64,000 bases of DNA, from assembly GCF_003049525.1 (NCBI RefSeq), contig NZ_PYWL01000010.1:62001-126000 (forward strand), read 5' to 3'. Of this stretch, positions 17,812 through 25,419 are shown piece by piece (position 1 is the first letter of the stretch; every line of letters starts with the position of its first letter). The stretch comes from Lysinibacillus fusiformis (GTDB lineage: Bacteria > Bacillota > Bacilli > Bacillales_A > Planococcaceae). Under the pieces are notes generated by a model. That model was not told where the DNA came from. It was given only the letters and a program-made list of their open reading frames with translations, and made no database searches. Position numbers and translations under genes: made by a program.

Positions 17812-20800
17812 TTATTTACTATGAATATGTTTTACTGCCGCTTCTTGAATCTCATTAAATGCCCAATGATCACTTGGGACATCTTTAAATATTGGAATTT
17901 TATGTTCCGTTGTTACTTGACGCTCAAATAAGTGATTAAGTATCTTCACTGCTTGCGCCCGTGTTAAATAACCCTCGGGGTCAAATGTGTCTGCCGTTGT
18001 ACCAGTCATAATATCCCTCGCATTAACAGTATGAATGGCTTGAACAGCCCAATGATTATTACTAACATCCTTGAAAACTTTACTTTGTGAAGTTGGTTTA
18101 CAAAAATCTGCGTTTGGATTGTTTACGCAATGCTTTTCTATCCAACGAGCCGCTACTACAGCCATTTGGGCACGTGAAATGAAACCATTTGGTTGATAGC
18201 TTGCCTCCGTAACGCCGTTAAATAAACCCGTATGTTTCACAAATTCAATTGCATCTTTGGCGTCATGCTGAACAGTATCTGTAAATGTTGCCTTCGACGT
18301 AGGAATTGCATTAACTGTTAGTTGTCTAGCAAACATACTTGCCATTTGGGCGCGAGTTACAAAAGCATTCGGTCTGAATGTCCCATCTGCATTGCCGCGA
18401 ATATAGGCTATATGTGTTGTTGGTTCCTCCACATTTTCAGGCAAATAGAGCATAGAGAAGGTAGAGAATTTCTGAACTTCAAATTGCAAACCTTGCATAT
18501 CTTTTTGATAATCTACGACTTTCCCACGCACTAACTCTTTTGTGCCATCGCTATGCTCGATAAAAATAGCTAAATGATCAAGTTGTTCTTGAGTGATATT
18601 TTTTGGTAATGGCAGTGTTAAAGTAACAGGACGATTTTGCATATTCGTTTCAATTGTCATCGGACGACCAATTAAATGCACTTTTTCACTTTGTATTGAA
18701 TTCTTAATTATATCTTCTTCTACTATTCTTTCTTCCACTCGATGTTGCTGTTCCGATGTCTTAATAGGAACTAAGCGGAAGTATAAATCATCGTAAAAGT
18801 TCAATAAATTTGGGATAGAAATCACTACATTCGCAGTAGCCATTTCTAACTTTATGTTTCCAGAACTTAATTGCGCTATTGAAGATTTGGGAATCTCAAT
18901 GACAATTTCACTAACTTTATCATTTGTATCAGGAATAATAATCCGAGCAATATCATTCCGCAATTGTTTCGCTTTTTCTATTGTTTCCTTAGCAATATCC
19001 TCTGACATGGAAACATGATCCTTTATAACGCCATCTGGCATCGTTGTACGAGTAATCGGTGTTTTAGATAAATTTATCCCATCTTCTCCTTCAACCTCTA
19101 CAATAATACGTTCTGTGTTTGTTGTAGGAGTAGAGCTTCCACTGGTACTACTACTATTATTGCTGGTAGGTGGTGATACATTACTGATCCACTTGGCATA
19201 AATAGTCATGTTTCTTGTAATAGAACCACTTTCGAAGTCAAATAGTTTTTCCAGTGTATTGCTTGAGTACCAACCTCCAAATGTGTAGCCTGCTTTCGTT
19301 GGCACTGACGTTGGTTTATTTGCTTTTCCTCCATGGGCTACAGATTGATGGGATACTGTACTTCCTCCATCCGTGTTAAAACTTACGGTATACGTCTGTG
19401 CGTTCCACTTGGCGTAAATTGTCATGTTTTCTGTGATGACATTAGTAAAATCATAGACTTGTGTATGACCAGCATCTGTATACCAGCCTTCAAATGTGTA
19501 ACCCGCTTTTGTCGGTGCTGGGGTTGGCGCACTCGCTTTTTCACCATAGGCTACGGATTGGTCGGATACTGCACTTCCCCCATCCGTGTTAAAACTCACG
19601 GTATACGTCTGTGCGTTCCACTTGGCGTAAATTGTCGTGTTTTCTGTGATGACATTAGTAAAATCATAGACTTGTGTATGACCAGCATCTGTATACCAGC
19701 CTTCAAATGTGTAACCCGCTTTTGTCGGTGCTGGGGTTGGCGCACTCGCTTTTTCACCATAGGCTACGGATTGGTCGGATACTGCACTTCCCCCATCCGT
19801 ATTAAAACTCACAGTATACATCTGCGCATTCCATTTAGCATAAATTTTCATGTTACCTGTGATGTTACTATTAAAATCATAGGTCTGTGTATAACTAGCA
19901 TCTGTATACCAGCCGCCAAATGTATAGCCTGCTTTCGTTGGCTCTATCTGTGACATCGTTGCCTTTCCACCGTGCGCTACGGATTGATCCGATACTGCAC
20001 TTCCTCCGTCCACTTCAAAACTAACGGTATACGTCTGTGCATTCCACTTGGCGTAAATTGTCGTAGCCTCAGTGATAACACTAGTAAAATCATAGACTTG
20101 TGTATGGCCAGCATCTGTATACCAGCCTTCAAATGTGTAACCCGCTTTTGTCGGTGCTGGGGTTGGCGCACTCGCTTTTTCACCATAGGCTACGGATTGG
20201 TCGGATACTGCACTTCCTCCATCCGTATTAAAACTCACGGTATACATCTGCGCATTCCATTTAGCATAAATTTTCATGTTACCTGTGATGTTACTATTAA
20301 AATCATAGGTCTGTGTATAACTAGCATCTGTATACCAGCCGCCAAATGTATAGCCTGCTTTCGTTGGCTCTATCTGTGACATCGTTGCCTTTCCACCGTG
20401 CGCTACGGATTGATCCGATACTGCACTTCCTCCGTCCACTTCAAAACTAACGGTATACGTCTGTGCATTCCACTTGGCGTAAATTGTCGTAGCCTCAGTG
20501 ATAACACTAGTAAAATCATAGACTTGTGTATGGCCAGCATCTGTATACCAGCCGCCAAATGTATAGCCTGCTTTCGTTGGCTCTACATACGGCATCGTTG
20601 CCTTTCCTCCGTGCGCAACGGATTGATGGGATATGGCACTTCCTCCGTCCACTTCAAAACTCACGGTATGCATCTGCGCATTCCACTTGGCGTAAATTGT
20701 CGTAGCCTCAGTGATAACACTAGTAAAATCATAGGTCTGTGTATAACCAACGTCTTTATACCAGCCTCCAAATGTATAGCCCGCTTTCGTCGGCTCTATC

Positions 20801-21513
20801 TCCGGCATCGTTGACATACTGCCATTAACAACCGTTTGACTTGGTACCGCACTTCCTCCATCTGTTTCAAAACTGACTGTATGTTTCACTTGAGGTGAGG
20901 TGTTAAAATCGACTAATGAAATGTTGTTAAAAACAGCATAGTCATCTTTCATATTAGGTGAGGAAAGAATTAGAGTAATAATATTACTATTACTTATATC
21001 ATTAATATTCTGTTCGGTAAGTAAATCACCGATAGGTAATAAAATAGGGTAATCGAAATTATTAAAACTATAAGCTGGTTTTGAAAAATCCTTCTCAATC
21101 CCTACATTACTTGGTAAATCAGCTAGAGAATATGTATTCCCATCAGTAAATGTCCAATCGTCCGAGCTACCAATATTAATTGTCAAATTGGATATATCTC
21201 CACCACTATCCGAACCAGGAATAGGTGTAAGACTTAATTTCGCATTAGAATAATCATAGTTTGACGGCAAGTAAAATTTCACATAAGCAGTGTTTGTCTG
21301 ATCACCTGAATCATAACCACCTACGCCGGCTATTTCTTCTAAAATACCAACGCTATTCGGCATTCCTTGAAAGACAGTTCCCGTTACAATCTTACTTGGA
21401 AAGATAGTTGTAACTGCTGCCCTCGCTACTTGTAATTCTAAAAACGGTTGTACAATTATGAGCAACATTGCAATCAACATAAGGACAACATATACTTGTT
21501 GACGTTTTTTCAT
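17812..21513 (-). CDS. Large SLH surface protein with eight InlB-type (Listeria-Bacteroides) repeats
   Basis: This 1233-residue exported wall protein has a signal peptide at 1-33 and a unique N-terminal beta-rich region (about 34-215). Eight tandem repeats of 71 residues follow, of the Listeria-Bacteroides/InlB B-repeat (Flg_new) type, each with VSFxxDGGS, PTKAGYTFxGWY, YDF and IYAKWNAQ. After a Ser/Thr-rich linker (SNNSSSTSGSSTP) come the same conserved module found in the neighbouring SLH protein and three SLH domains. InlB B-repeats form stalk-like beta structures in surface adhesins. It is the last gene of the operon, five bases after a tail-collar gene. The start is ATG 21513 after GGGGAGTGATG. 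I infer adhesion or a stalk function; no enzyme motif is visible. Confidence 0.93.
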   Translation of the reverse strand: MKKRQQVYVVLMLIAMLLIIVQPFLELQVARAAVTTIFPSKIVTGTVFQGMPNSVGILEEIAGVGGYDSGDQTNTAYVKFYLPSNYDYSNAKLSLTPIPGSDSGGDISNLTINIGSSDDWTFTDGNTYSLADLPSNVGIEKDFSKPAYSFNNFDYPILLPIGDLLTEQNINDISNSNIITLILSSPNMKDDYAVFNNISLVDFNTSPQVKHTVSFETDGGSAVPSQTVVNGSMSTMPEIEPTKAGYTFGGWYKDVGYTQTYDFTSVITEATTIYAKWNAQMHTVSFEVDGGSAISHQSVAHGGKATMPYVEPTKAGYTFGGWYTDAGHTQVYDFTSVITEATTIYAKWNAQTYTVSFEVDGGSAVSDQSVAHGGKATMSQIEPTKAGYTFGGWYTDASYTQTYDFNSNITGNMKIYAKWNAQMYTVSFNTDGGSAVSDQSVAYGEKASAPTPAPTKAGYTFEGWYTDAGHTQVYDFTSVITEATTIYAKWNAQTYTVSFEVDGGSAVSDQSVAHGGKATMSQIEPTKAGYTFGGWYTDASYTQTYDFNSNITGNMKIYAKWNAQMYTVSFNTDGGSAVSDQSVAYGEKASAPTPAPTKAGYTFEGWYTDAGHTQVYDFTNVITENTTIYAKWNAQTYTVSFNTDGGSAVSDQSVAYGEKASAPTPAPTKAGYTFEGWYTDAGHTQVYDFTNVITENMTIYAKWNAQTYTVSFNTDGGSTVSHQSVAHGGKANKPTSVPTKAGYTFGGWYSSNTLEKLFDFESGSITRNMTIYAKWISNVSPPTSNNSSSTSGSSTPTTNTERIIVEVEGEDGINLSKTPITRTTMPDGVIKDHVSMSEDIAKETIEKAKQLRNDIARIIIPDTNDKVSEIVIEIPKSSIAQLSSGNIKLEMATANVVISIPNLLNFYDDLYFRLVPIKTSEQQHRVEERIVEEDIIKNSIQSEKVHLIGRPMTIETNMQNRPVTLTLPLPKNITQEQLDHLAIFIEHSDGTKELVRGKVVDYQKDMQGLQFEVQKFSTFSMLYLPENVEEPTTHIAYIRGNADGTFRPNAFVTRAQMASMFARQLTVNAIPTSKATFTDTVQHDAKDAIEFVKHTGLFNGVTEASYQPNGFISRAQMAVVAARWIEKHCVNNPNADFCKPTSQSKVFKDVSNNHWAVQAIHTVNARDIMTGTTADTFDPEGYLTRAQAVKILNHLFERQVTTEHKIPIFKDVPSDHWAFNEIQEAAVKHIHSK
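19186..20888 (-). repeat. Eight in-frame 213-bp tandem repeats, including a 426-bp duplication
   Basis: The eight 71-residue repeats are also repeated at DNA level with a 213-bp period. Repeats 3 and 5 are identical in protein sequence, and repeats 4, 6 and 7 differ at only a few residues. The block around 19811-20160 recurs at 20237-20586, an offset of 426 bp (two units). This points to recent unequal recombination. The copy number may vary between strains and be collapsed in short-read assemblies. Confidence 0.93.
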
Positions 21514-21518
21514 TTACA

Positions 21519-22058
21519 TCACTCCCCATTCACTGGGTATTCACCATACAAACAAATAATAAAGTTTAGTGCTACATAAGGCTGCATGTTATTATGTGGC
21601 AAATTCCCTCCAGTTGAACCAATTGCTTGCTGATGAATATTTACTTTTGTATTTGCTGTAAACTCTTTATATAATTTCTTCGGATTTAATCCTCCTATAG
21701 CACTCCAAATAGCACCTTCTGGACTACTATCTCCACCAGTTGTTTTCGAGCTTCCTTGTAATACATGCTTATGGGCAGGAATCTGCTCGTTATTTAATGT
21801 CACACTTTCTACCCCTACTTCTTTGGCAAATTCTCTTGTTGTAAGTCCTGTGCCAGTTCCGTAGTGCATGGGCGCTTTACCTCTTAAATCTGGTAACTTA
21901 AAATCTGTTTTGCCATCCCCACCGAATCTATTACCAATAATCGAATATAACACGGCATGCTGCTGAATAAGTAATGTACTGCCATCACAAAAAGCCCAAT
22001 CTCTTGGTGCATAATTCCCAGCAAATATTCGAATCTCTCCTGAATAGGCATCTGCCAT
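21519..22058 (-). CDS. Phage-tail-collar domain protein (third of three)
   Basis: This 179-residue protein is of the tail-collar/MdpB (microcystin-dependent protein) type. The N-terminal collar domain reads GEIRIFAGNYAPRDWAFCDG, then YSIIGNRFGGDGKTDFKLPDLRGKAP, and the C-terminus has NNMQPYVALNFIICLYG. It has no signal peptide or membrane span. Phage relatives form short tail-fibre tips, but such chromosomal triplets also occur outside prophages with unknown function. It lies 14 bases downstream of a paralogue and five bases upstream of the large SLH gene. The ribosome binding site is GGAGGGAC, before ATG 22058. Confidence 0.88.
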   Translation of the reverse strand: MADAYSGEIRIFAGNYAPRDWAFCDGSTLLIQQHAVLYSIIGNRFGGDGKTDFKLPDLRGKAPMHYGTGTGLTTREFAKEVGVESVTLNNEQIPAHKHVLQGSSKTTGGDSSPEGAIWSAIGGLNPKKLYKEFTANTKVNIHQQAIGSTGGNLPHNNMQPYVALNFIICLYGEYPVNGE

Positions 22059-22072
22059 ATTTTTGTCCCTCC

Positions 22073-22573
22073 TTAGCTTCTAGATGGATAAATTCCATTT
22101 ATTGCAATACAAAACGATACTACTAGATATGGTTGCATATTATTATGCGCCTGACTTTGTCCTGTAACTGTCATCGCCGTTGAACTCATTTGAGTATTTA
22201 CATTACTAGAAAACATAGGATTTCCCTCAAATTTTCCCCATACGTTATTCATTGGGGATGGTTTATTTGTTACGCCTTCATCAGCATAAACTTCATGCGT
22301 GTGATTAGGCATTTCATTTATTGTCAATGTATGTGTTGCCTCACCGCCTATGGACCCATAGGTAATTTGATCACTTTTATGAAGTGGTACTCTTCCTTGC
22401 AAATCAGGTAGCGCAAAAGTAGTCTTACCATCTCCCCCATAGAGGTTTCCTATTAATGAATAAAGTGCTGTATGCTGTCTTATTTGTAATAGTCGGCCAT
22501 CACACGGTAACCAATTTTGAGGTATTTTGTCGAAACTAAATAGCCGTACTTCTCCTAAGAACGGTTCTGCCAA
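22073..22573 (-). CDS. Phage-tail-collar domain protein (second of three)
   Basis: This 166-residue paralogue of the two flanking genes has GEVRLFSFDKIPQNWLPCDG at the N-terminus, then YSLIGNLYGGDGKTTFALPDLQG, a central NEMPNHTHEV segment and NNMQPYLVVSFCIAING at the end. The start is TTG 22573, after AAGGGGGAG. The three paralogues diverge mostly in the middle (about residues 80-135), the part that forms the variable head in phage receptor-binding proteins. It sits within the seven-gene operon, 14-15 bases from each neighbour. Confidence 0.88.
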   Translation of the reverse strand: MAEPFLGEVRLFSFDKIPQNWLPCDGRLLQIRQHTALYSLIGNLYGGDGKTTFALPDLQGRVPLHKSDQITYGSIGGEATHTLTINEMPNHTHEVYADEGVTNKPSPMNNVWGKFEGNPMFSSNVNTQMSSTAMTVTGQSQAHNNMQPYLVVSFCIAINGIYPSRS

Positions 22574-22588
22574 TATACTCTCCCCCTT

Positions 22589-23101
22589 TTAAGAAAAATC
22601 AGGGTAAAGACCCTGCGTGGCAATAATAAAATTAATGGCCATTGATGGCATCATATTCTCATGAGGTTGATTTCCACCCACAGACGCCACTAAATCTGTA
22701 TTCATTCGCACAATATCACTAGCTATATTTGTTTGATAATTCTTTAAATCAGCTTTTCCCCATACATTATTAGCTGGCGAGCTTTCTGTTGTATCCGCTT
22801 TTTCTTTATTTGCTGAAACTATATGAGTATGGGCTGGTAAATTCGTTTCTGTTAGTGTTACTTTTTCCGTTCCGCCATTACTCGCGATAGGATATTGCGA
22901 GCTTAAATGAATGGGGATTCTTCCACGTAAGTCTGGTAAAGCAAAATTTGTTATTCCATCCCCACCATATTTATTTCCTATTAATGAATAAAGAGCCTGA
23001 TACTGATTAATCAATAACAGTTGTCCATTACAAAGAGCCCAACCTATTGGAGCAAACTTACCACTAAACATACGAATTTCACCTAGATACGCCTCCGACA
23101 T
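22589..23101 (-). CDS. Phage-tail-collar domain protein (first of three)
   Basis: This 170-residue collar-domain protein starts MSEAYLGEIRMF, followed by IGWALCNGQLL, YSLIGNKYGGDGITNFALPDLRGR, NLPAHTH and a C-terminal ENMMPSMAINFIIATQG. I chose ATG 23101 because AAGGAGAG lies just upstream and it aligns the N-terminus with the two paralogues; a longer in-frame start at 23131 overlaps the preceding acetyltransferase gene. It lacks a signal peptide. It is the fourth gene of the operon, directly after the acetyltransferase. Confidence 0.88.
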   Translation of the reverse strand: MSEAYLGEIRMFSGKFAPIGWALCNGQLLLINQYQALYSLIGNKYGGDGITNFALPDLRGRIPIHLSSQYPIASNGGTEKVTLTETNLPAHTHIVSANKEKADTTESSPANNVWGKADLKNYQTNIASDIVRMNTDLVASVGGNQPHENMMPSMAINFIIATQGLYPDFS

Positions 23102-23121
23102 GCCAACACTCTCCTTTTCTT

Positions 23122-23583
23122 TTATTTCCATAGCATTTTCATATAAATCTCATCTTCTTGAATAACTTGAAATCCTAGTTTTTCATAAAGATCTCTTGCA
23201 GAATTAGTTTTAAGAACTTGTAATACGACTGCTTTGCGTTGTTCCCTCGCCTTTTTCTGAAGTTGAACAATAAGAAGTGTCCCAATGCCTCTCCCTTGGT
23301 AATTTGGCAATAAAGCTATATCTATAAGATGATGGTATTCAGGTTGCTCTTCCGTGAGAAACCTGCCAACGCCCTCAGCATCTACGACAATTTTCCAATG
23401 ACTCGCTCTTGGAAATTGCTGATTGTAGGAAGCTTGCTGTGCACGCCATTGCATATCTAAAAAAAGTGTCTTTTGTTCAGCCGACCATCCCCATGAATCT
23501 ATTTCTTCATTTCTTGTAGAGGCATAGATTTCATAGAGGAGTGCTTCATCCTCCTTTGCTATAGATTTAAGCTCTATTTTCAT
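23122..23583 (-). CDS. GNAT-family N-acetyltransferase
   Basis: This 153-residue cytoplasmic GNAT protein has the acetyl-CoA pyrophosphate-binding motif at LLPNYQGRGIGTLLI (Q/R-x-x-G-x-G/A) and the later NSARDLYEKLGF strand-helix typical of the fold. The substrate is unknown. It lies between the aegerolysin-like genes and the collar triplet with gaps of about 20 bases and no terminator, so it should be co-transcribed. Acetylation of one of the operon's products is possible, but this is only inference from position. The ribosome binding site is weak (AGAAAGTGGA). Confidence 0.85.
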   Translation of the reverse strand: MKIELKSIAKEDEALLYEIYASTRNEEIDSWGWSAEQKTLFLDMQWRAQQASYNQQFPRASHWKIVVDAEGVGRFLTEEQPEYHHLIDIALLPNYQGRGIGTLLIVQLQKKAREQRKAVVLQVLKTNSARDLYEKLGFQVIQEDEIYMKMLWK

Positions 23584-23603
23584 GATGTTTGTTCCACTTT
23601 CTT

Positions 23604-23999
23604 CTAAACATTCTTATTAGTCACAATGATAGATCTTACAAAGTTATGTCCTTTTTCAGACAAGTCTTCCCAACTATCTACGTGCAATTGATGGTCAGCT
23701 AAGCATTCAGATCGATTCTTACTTTTTTGAGGTACGTCCAGGAAAAGCGAGATGGTGCCATAGGATTTTTCGCCTGGCTGTACCTTATCACGCCACGAAC
23801 AAGAGCATTCATAGCCATTTGGACCAGTGGATGCTTTTATGCCCAATGCTTGTAATGTTGTATTTGGTGGGATACTAATCGGCTCCTTGTCCTCCTCATC
23901 TTGGGTGTTCCAGATTCCCCATTCCAATTGTGACTGAAACACTTCAAGCTCACGGTCTGTTGCATTTGTAATCATTAATGAAAATGTCCAAGTCGCCAT
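23604..23999 (-). CDS. Small aegerolysin-like protein
   Basis: This 131-residue protein is without signal peptide or membrane span. It is about 40% identical by eye to the N-terminal third of the next protein upstream (WTFxLxxTNxTDRxLE, SQLxWGxWNTxxEEDKxP, GPNGYExSCSWxDK, GHNFVRxIxxxNK). Size, the opening beta-strand pattern, the WG motif, and the acidic turn followed by a Gly-Tyr core resemble aegerolysins, a family of small beta-sandwich lipid-binding proteins of fungi and bacteria that often act with a pore-forming partner. The assignment rests on pattern recall, not a database search. It begins one base after the larger gene ends; its GGAGGAG ribosome binding site lies inside that gene. 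Confidence 0.55.
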   Translation of the reverse strand: MATWTFSLMITNATDRELEVFQSQLEWGIWNTQDEEDKEPISIPPNTTLQALGIKASTGPNGYECSCSWRDKVQPGEKSYGTISLFLDVPQKSKNRSECLADHQLHVDSWEDLSEKGHNFVRSIIVTNKNV

Positions 24000-24000
24000 T

Positions 24001-25140
24001 TTAGTACGCTCCTCCTGTCGGTACTTTTTTCTCCGCGTTATTCATCACATCGTATACATGCGTACGGTGTAAGACTGCATAATCCCATTCAGATGCACCA
24101 ATGAGTGTTGTGATATTATTATTGTCTGTTCGGTAAAGAAGAATCATTTTACTAAAAATCCATGGCACAACGTCCATATCCTTATCAGAGGGAGCTTCAA
24201 AAACCCTAGTCTTTGAATTTTTCTCTGTTTGATGTTGCTCTTTTGTCATAGCATTTAAAATATTGAATTTCGCCTTTAATTCTGCCTGTAGTTCCTGTGC
24301 TACGCTCGCTTTCACGACTTTTTCATCTGATACAGATGCCTTCTCAGTAAATTTAAGGGCAGTTTCAATCGTACAAACCTTTTCCTCCACCACCTTACTA
24401 GCAGTAGACAATCCATACTCATCTATGACTGTAATTTTTCCTTTTTTAGTAACAGTTTCAATTTTAGAAGCATCTCCTCTTAAGCAAGTTACCTCTACAG
24501 AAAAATACTGTTGTGCCTCTCGCTGCTTTAAATAAAGGCTATCAATTTCTAAATCATTGACCCCGTCCCATAATTTTTTAGAAATGTTGAAGAGAGGCGT
24601 TCGAAATAATGGCATTTTTTCAAAATGAACACCACTGGGAATGGATTGGTTTAAATCAATTTCTCGAACATCTTCAATTTCGTTTAATGTTTTGATTTTG
24701 TACCAGTCCGTAAATAAATTATTTCTTATTTCTTTTTGTTTCAATTTATCCATTTTATTAGAGATTCGTATATTTCGAACAAAGTTATGACCATCGTGTG
24801 GAATGTCTTTCCACTCTGTTACTTCAAAATATCCATTTGCTAGACATCTAGCTTCATTTGGGTCATTATAGGGAACATTTACATAAAGGCTCATTACCCC
24901 ATATGGTGATTGTGTTGTATTATTTTTATCTTTCCAGGAGCAAGAAAATTCATAGCCATTTGGCCCAAAGGCTGATTTGGCTCCAACAGCTTGAACCGTT
25001 TCACCTGCCTTAATCGTTTGAGGTTTTTTATCCTCTTCACCATCTGTATTCCAATAACCCCAGTGTAACTGCGATTCTACTAACTCTAAATCTCGGTCTG
25101 TGTCATTTGTAACGTTTAAATAAAAAGTCCACGTCATCAT
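24001..25140 (-). CDS. Two-domain protein: aegerolysin-like N-terminus and unassigned, possibly pore-forming C-terminus
   Basis: This 379-residue protein has no signal peptide. Residues 1-130 match the 131-residue protein encoded just downstream and have the same aegerolysin-like pattern. Residues 135-379 form a separate domain I do not recognise. It contains a long polar, Ser/Thr/Lys-rich stretch of alternating residues (about 235-310; EKASVSDEKVVKASV, KNSKTRVFEAPSD) followed by VVPWIFSKMILLYRTD. This is similar in style to the insertion loops of aerolysin/ETX-MTX2 beta-pore-forming toxins. The resemblance is weak and the pore idea is inference. It is the first gene of the seven-gene operon, with AGGAGGAAGC before ATG 25140. 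Confidence 0.55.
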   Translation of the reverse strand: MMTWTFYLNVTNDTDRDLELVESQLHWGYWNTDGEEDKKPQTIKAGETVQAVGAKSAFGPNGYEFSCSWKDKNNTTQSPYGVMSLYVNVPYNDPNEARCLANGYFEVTEWKDIPHDGHNFVRNIRISNKMDKLKQKEIRNNLFTDWYKIKTLNEIEDVREIDLNQSIPSGVHFEKMPLFRTPLFNISKKLWDGVNDLEIDSLYLKQREAQQYFSVEVTCLRGDASKIETVTKKGKITVIDEYGLSTASKVVEEKVCTIETALKFTEKASVSDEKVVKASVAQELQAELKAKFNILNAMTKEQHQTEKNSKTRVFEAPSDKDMDVVPWIFSKMILLYRTDNNNITTLIGASEWDYAVLHRTHVYDVMNNAEKKVPTGGAY

Positions 25141-25359
25141 TGCTTCCTCCTTTAACAGAATTTTCAGAATAATAAAAGCAAATGTATTCTATTTTCTGTT
25201 TCTTACTACCTAAAACTGGTGTCGAGTATTGTATTTTTCTCAGGACTCTCCTACTGGTTTTTATTATAGTACAACTCCCCTATTTTCTTCTACGAAATAA
25301 TTCCATTTTTTAGGTTAATTTTTCTTAACCTTTGGACCTATAATTTTGTCAAGAAAGCA
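25141..25359 (-). promoter_or_regulatory. Promoter region of the seven-gene surface/aegerolysin operon
   Basis: Read leftward, TATAATAAAAA has its TATAAT at 25263-25268, with a poor -35 and an expected leader of about 115 bases. Forty-five bases further upstream lies a perfect 7-6-7 inverted repeat, AGGTTAA (25312-25318) and TTAACCT (25325-25331). Its 20-mer GTTAATTTTTCTTAACCTTT (25314-25333) is identical to that upstream of the gene at 17488. The matching spacing at both sites argues for a shared activator. Confidence 0.62.
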
Positions 25360-25402
25360 AAAAAATCTGCTCATGCTCCCTTTTATGAACATAAACAGAT
25401 TT
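25360..25402 (-). terminator. Terminator of the LuxR-type regulator gene
   Basis: AAATCTG at 25363-25369 pairs with CAGATTT at 25396-25402, and the stem extends inward imperfectly (TTATGTTCAT with ATGAG). Read leftward it is followed by TTTTTTTGC. Confidence 0.75.
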
Positions 25403-25419
25403 ACGTAAGGCTTATTTAT

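Noticed and set aside
19333..20814. Long rightward open frames with repeated Cys/Ile-rich sequence
   Set aside because: They are antisense shadows of the 213-bp repeats in the SLH gene and have no ribosome binding sites.
19186..20888. Possible CRISPR-like array
   Set aside because: Repeat units are 213 bp, coding and in frame, without spacers of the required size.
21519..23101. Prophage remnant
   Set aside because: No integrase, capsid, portal, terminase or lysis gene and no att-like repeats nearby; collar-domain proteins alone do not define a prophage.
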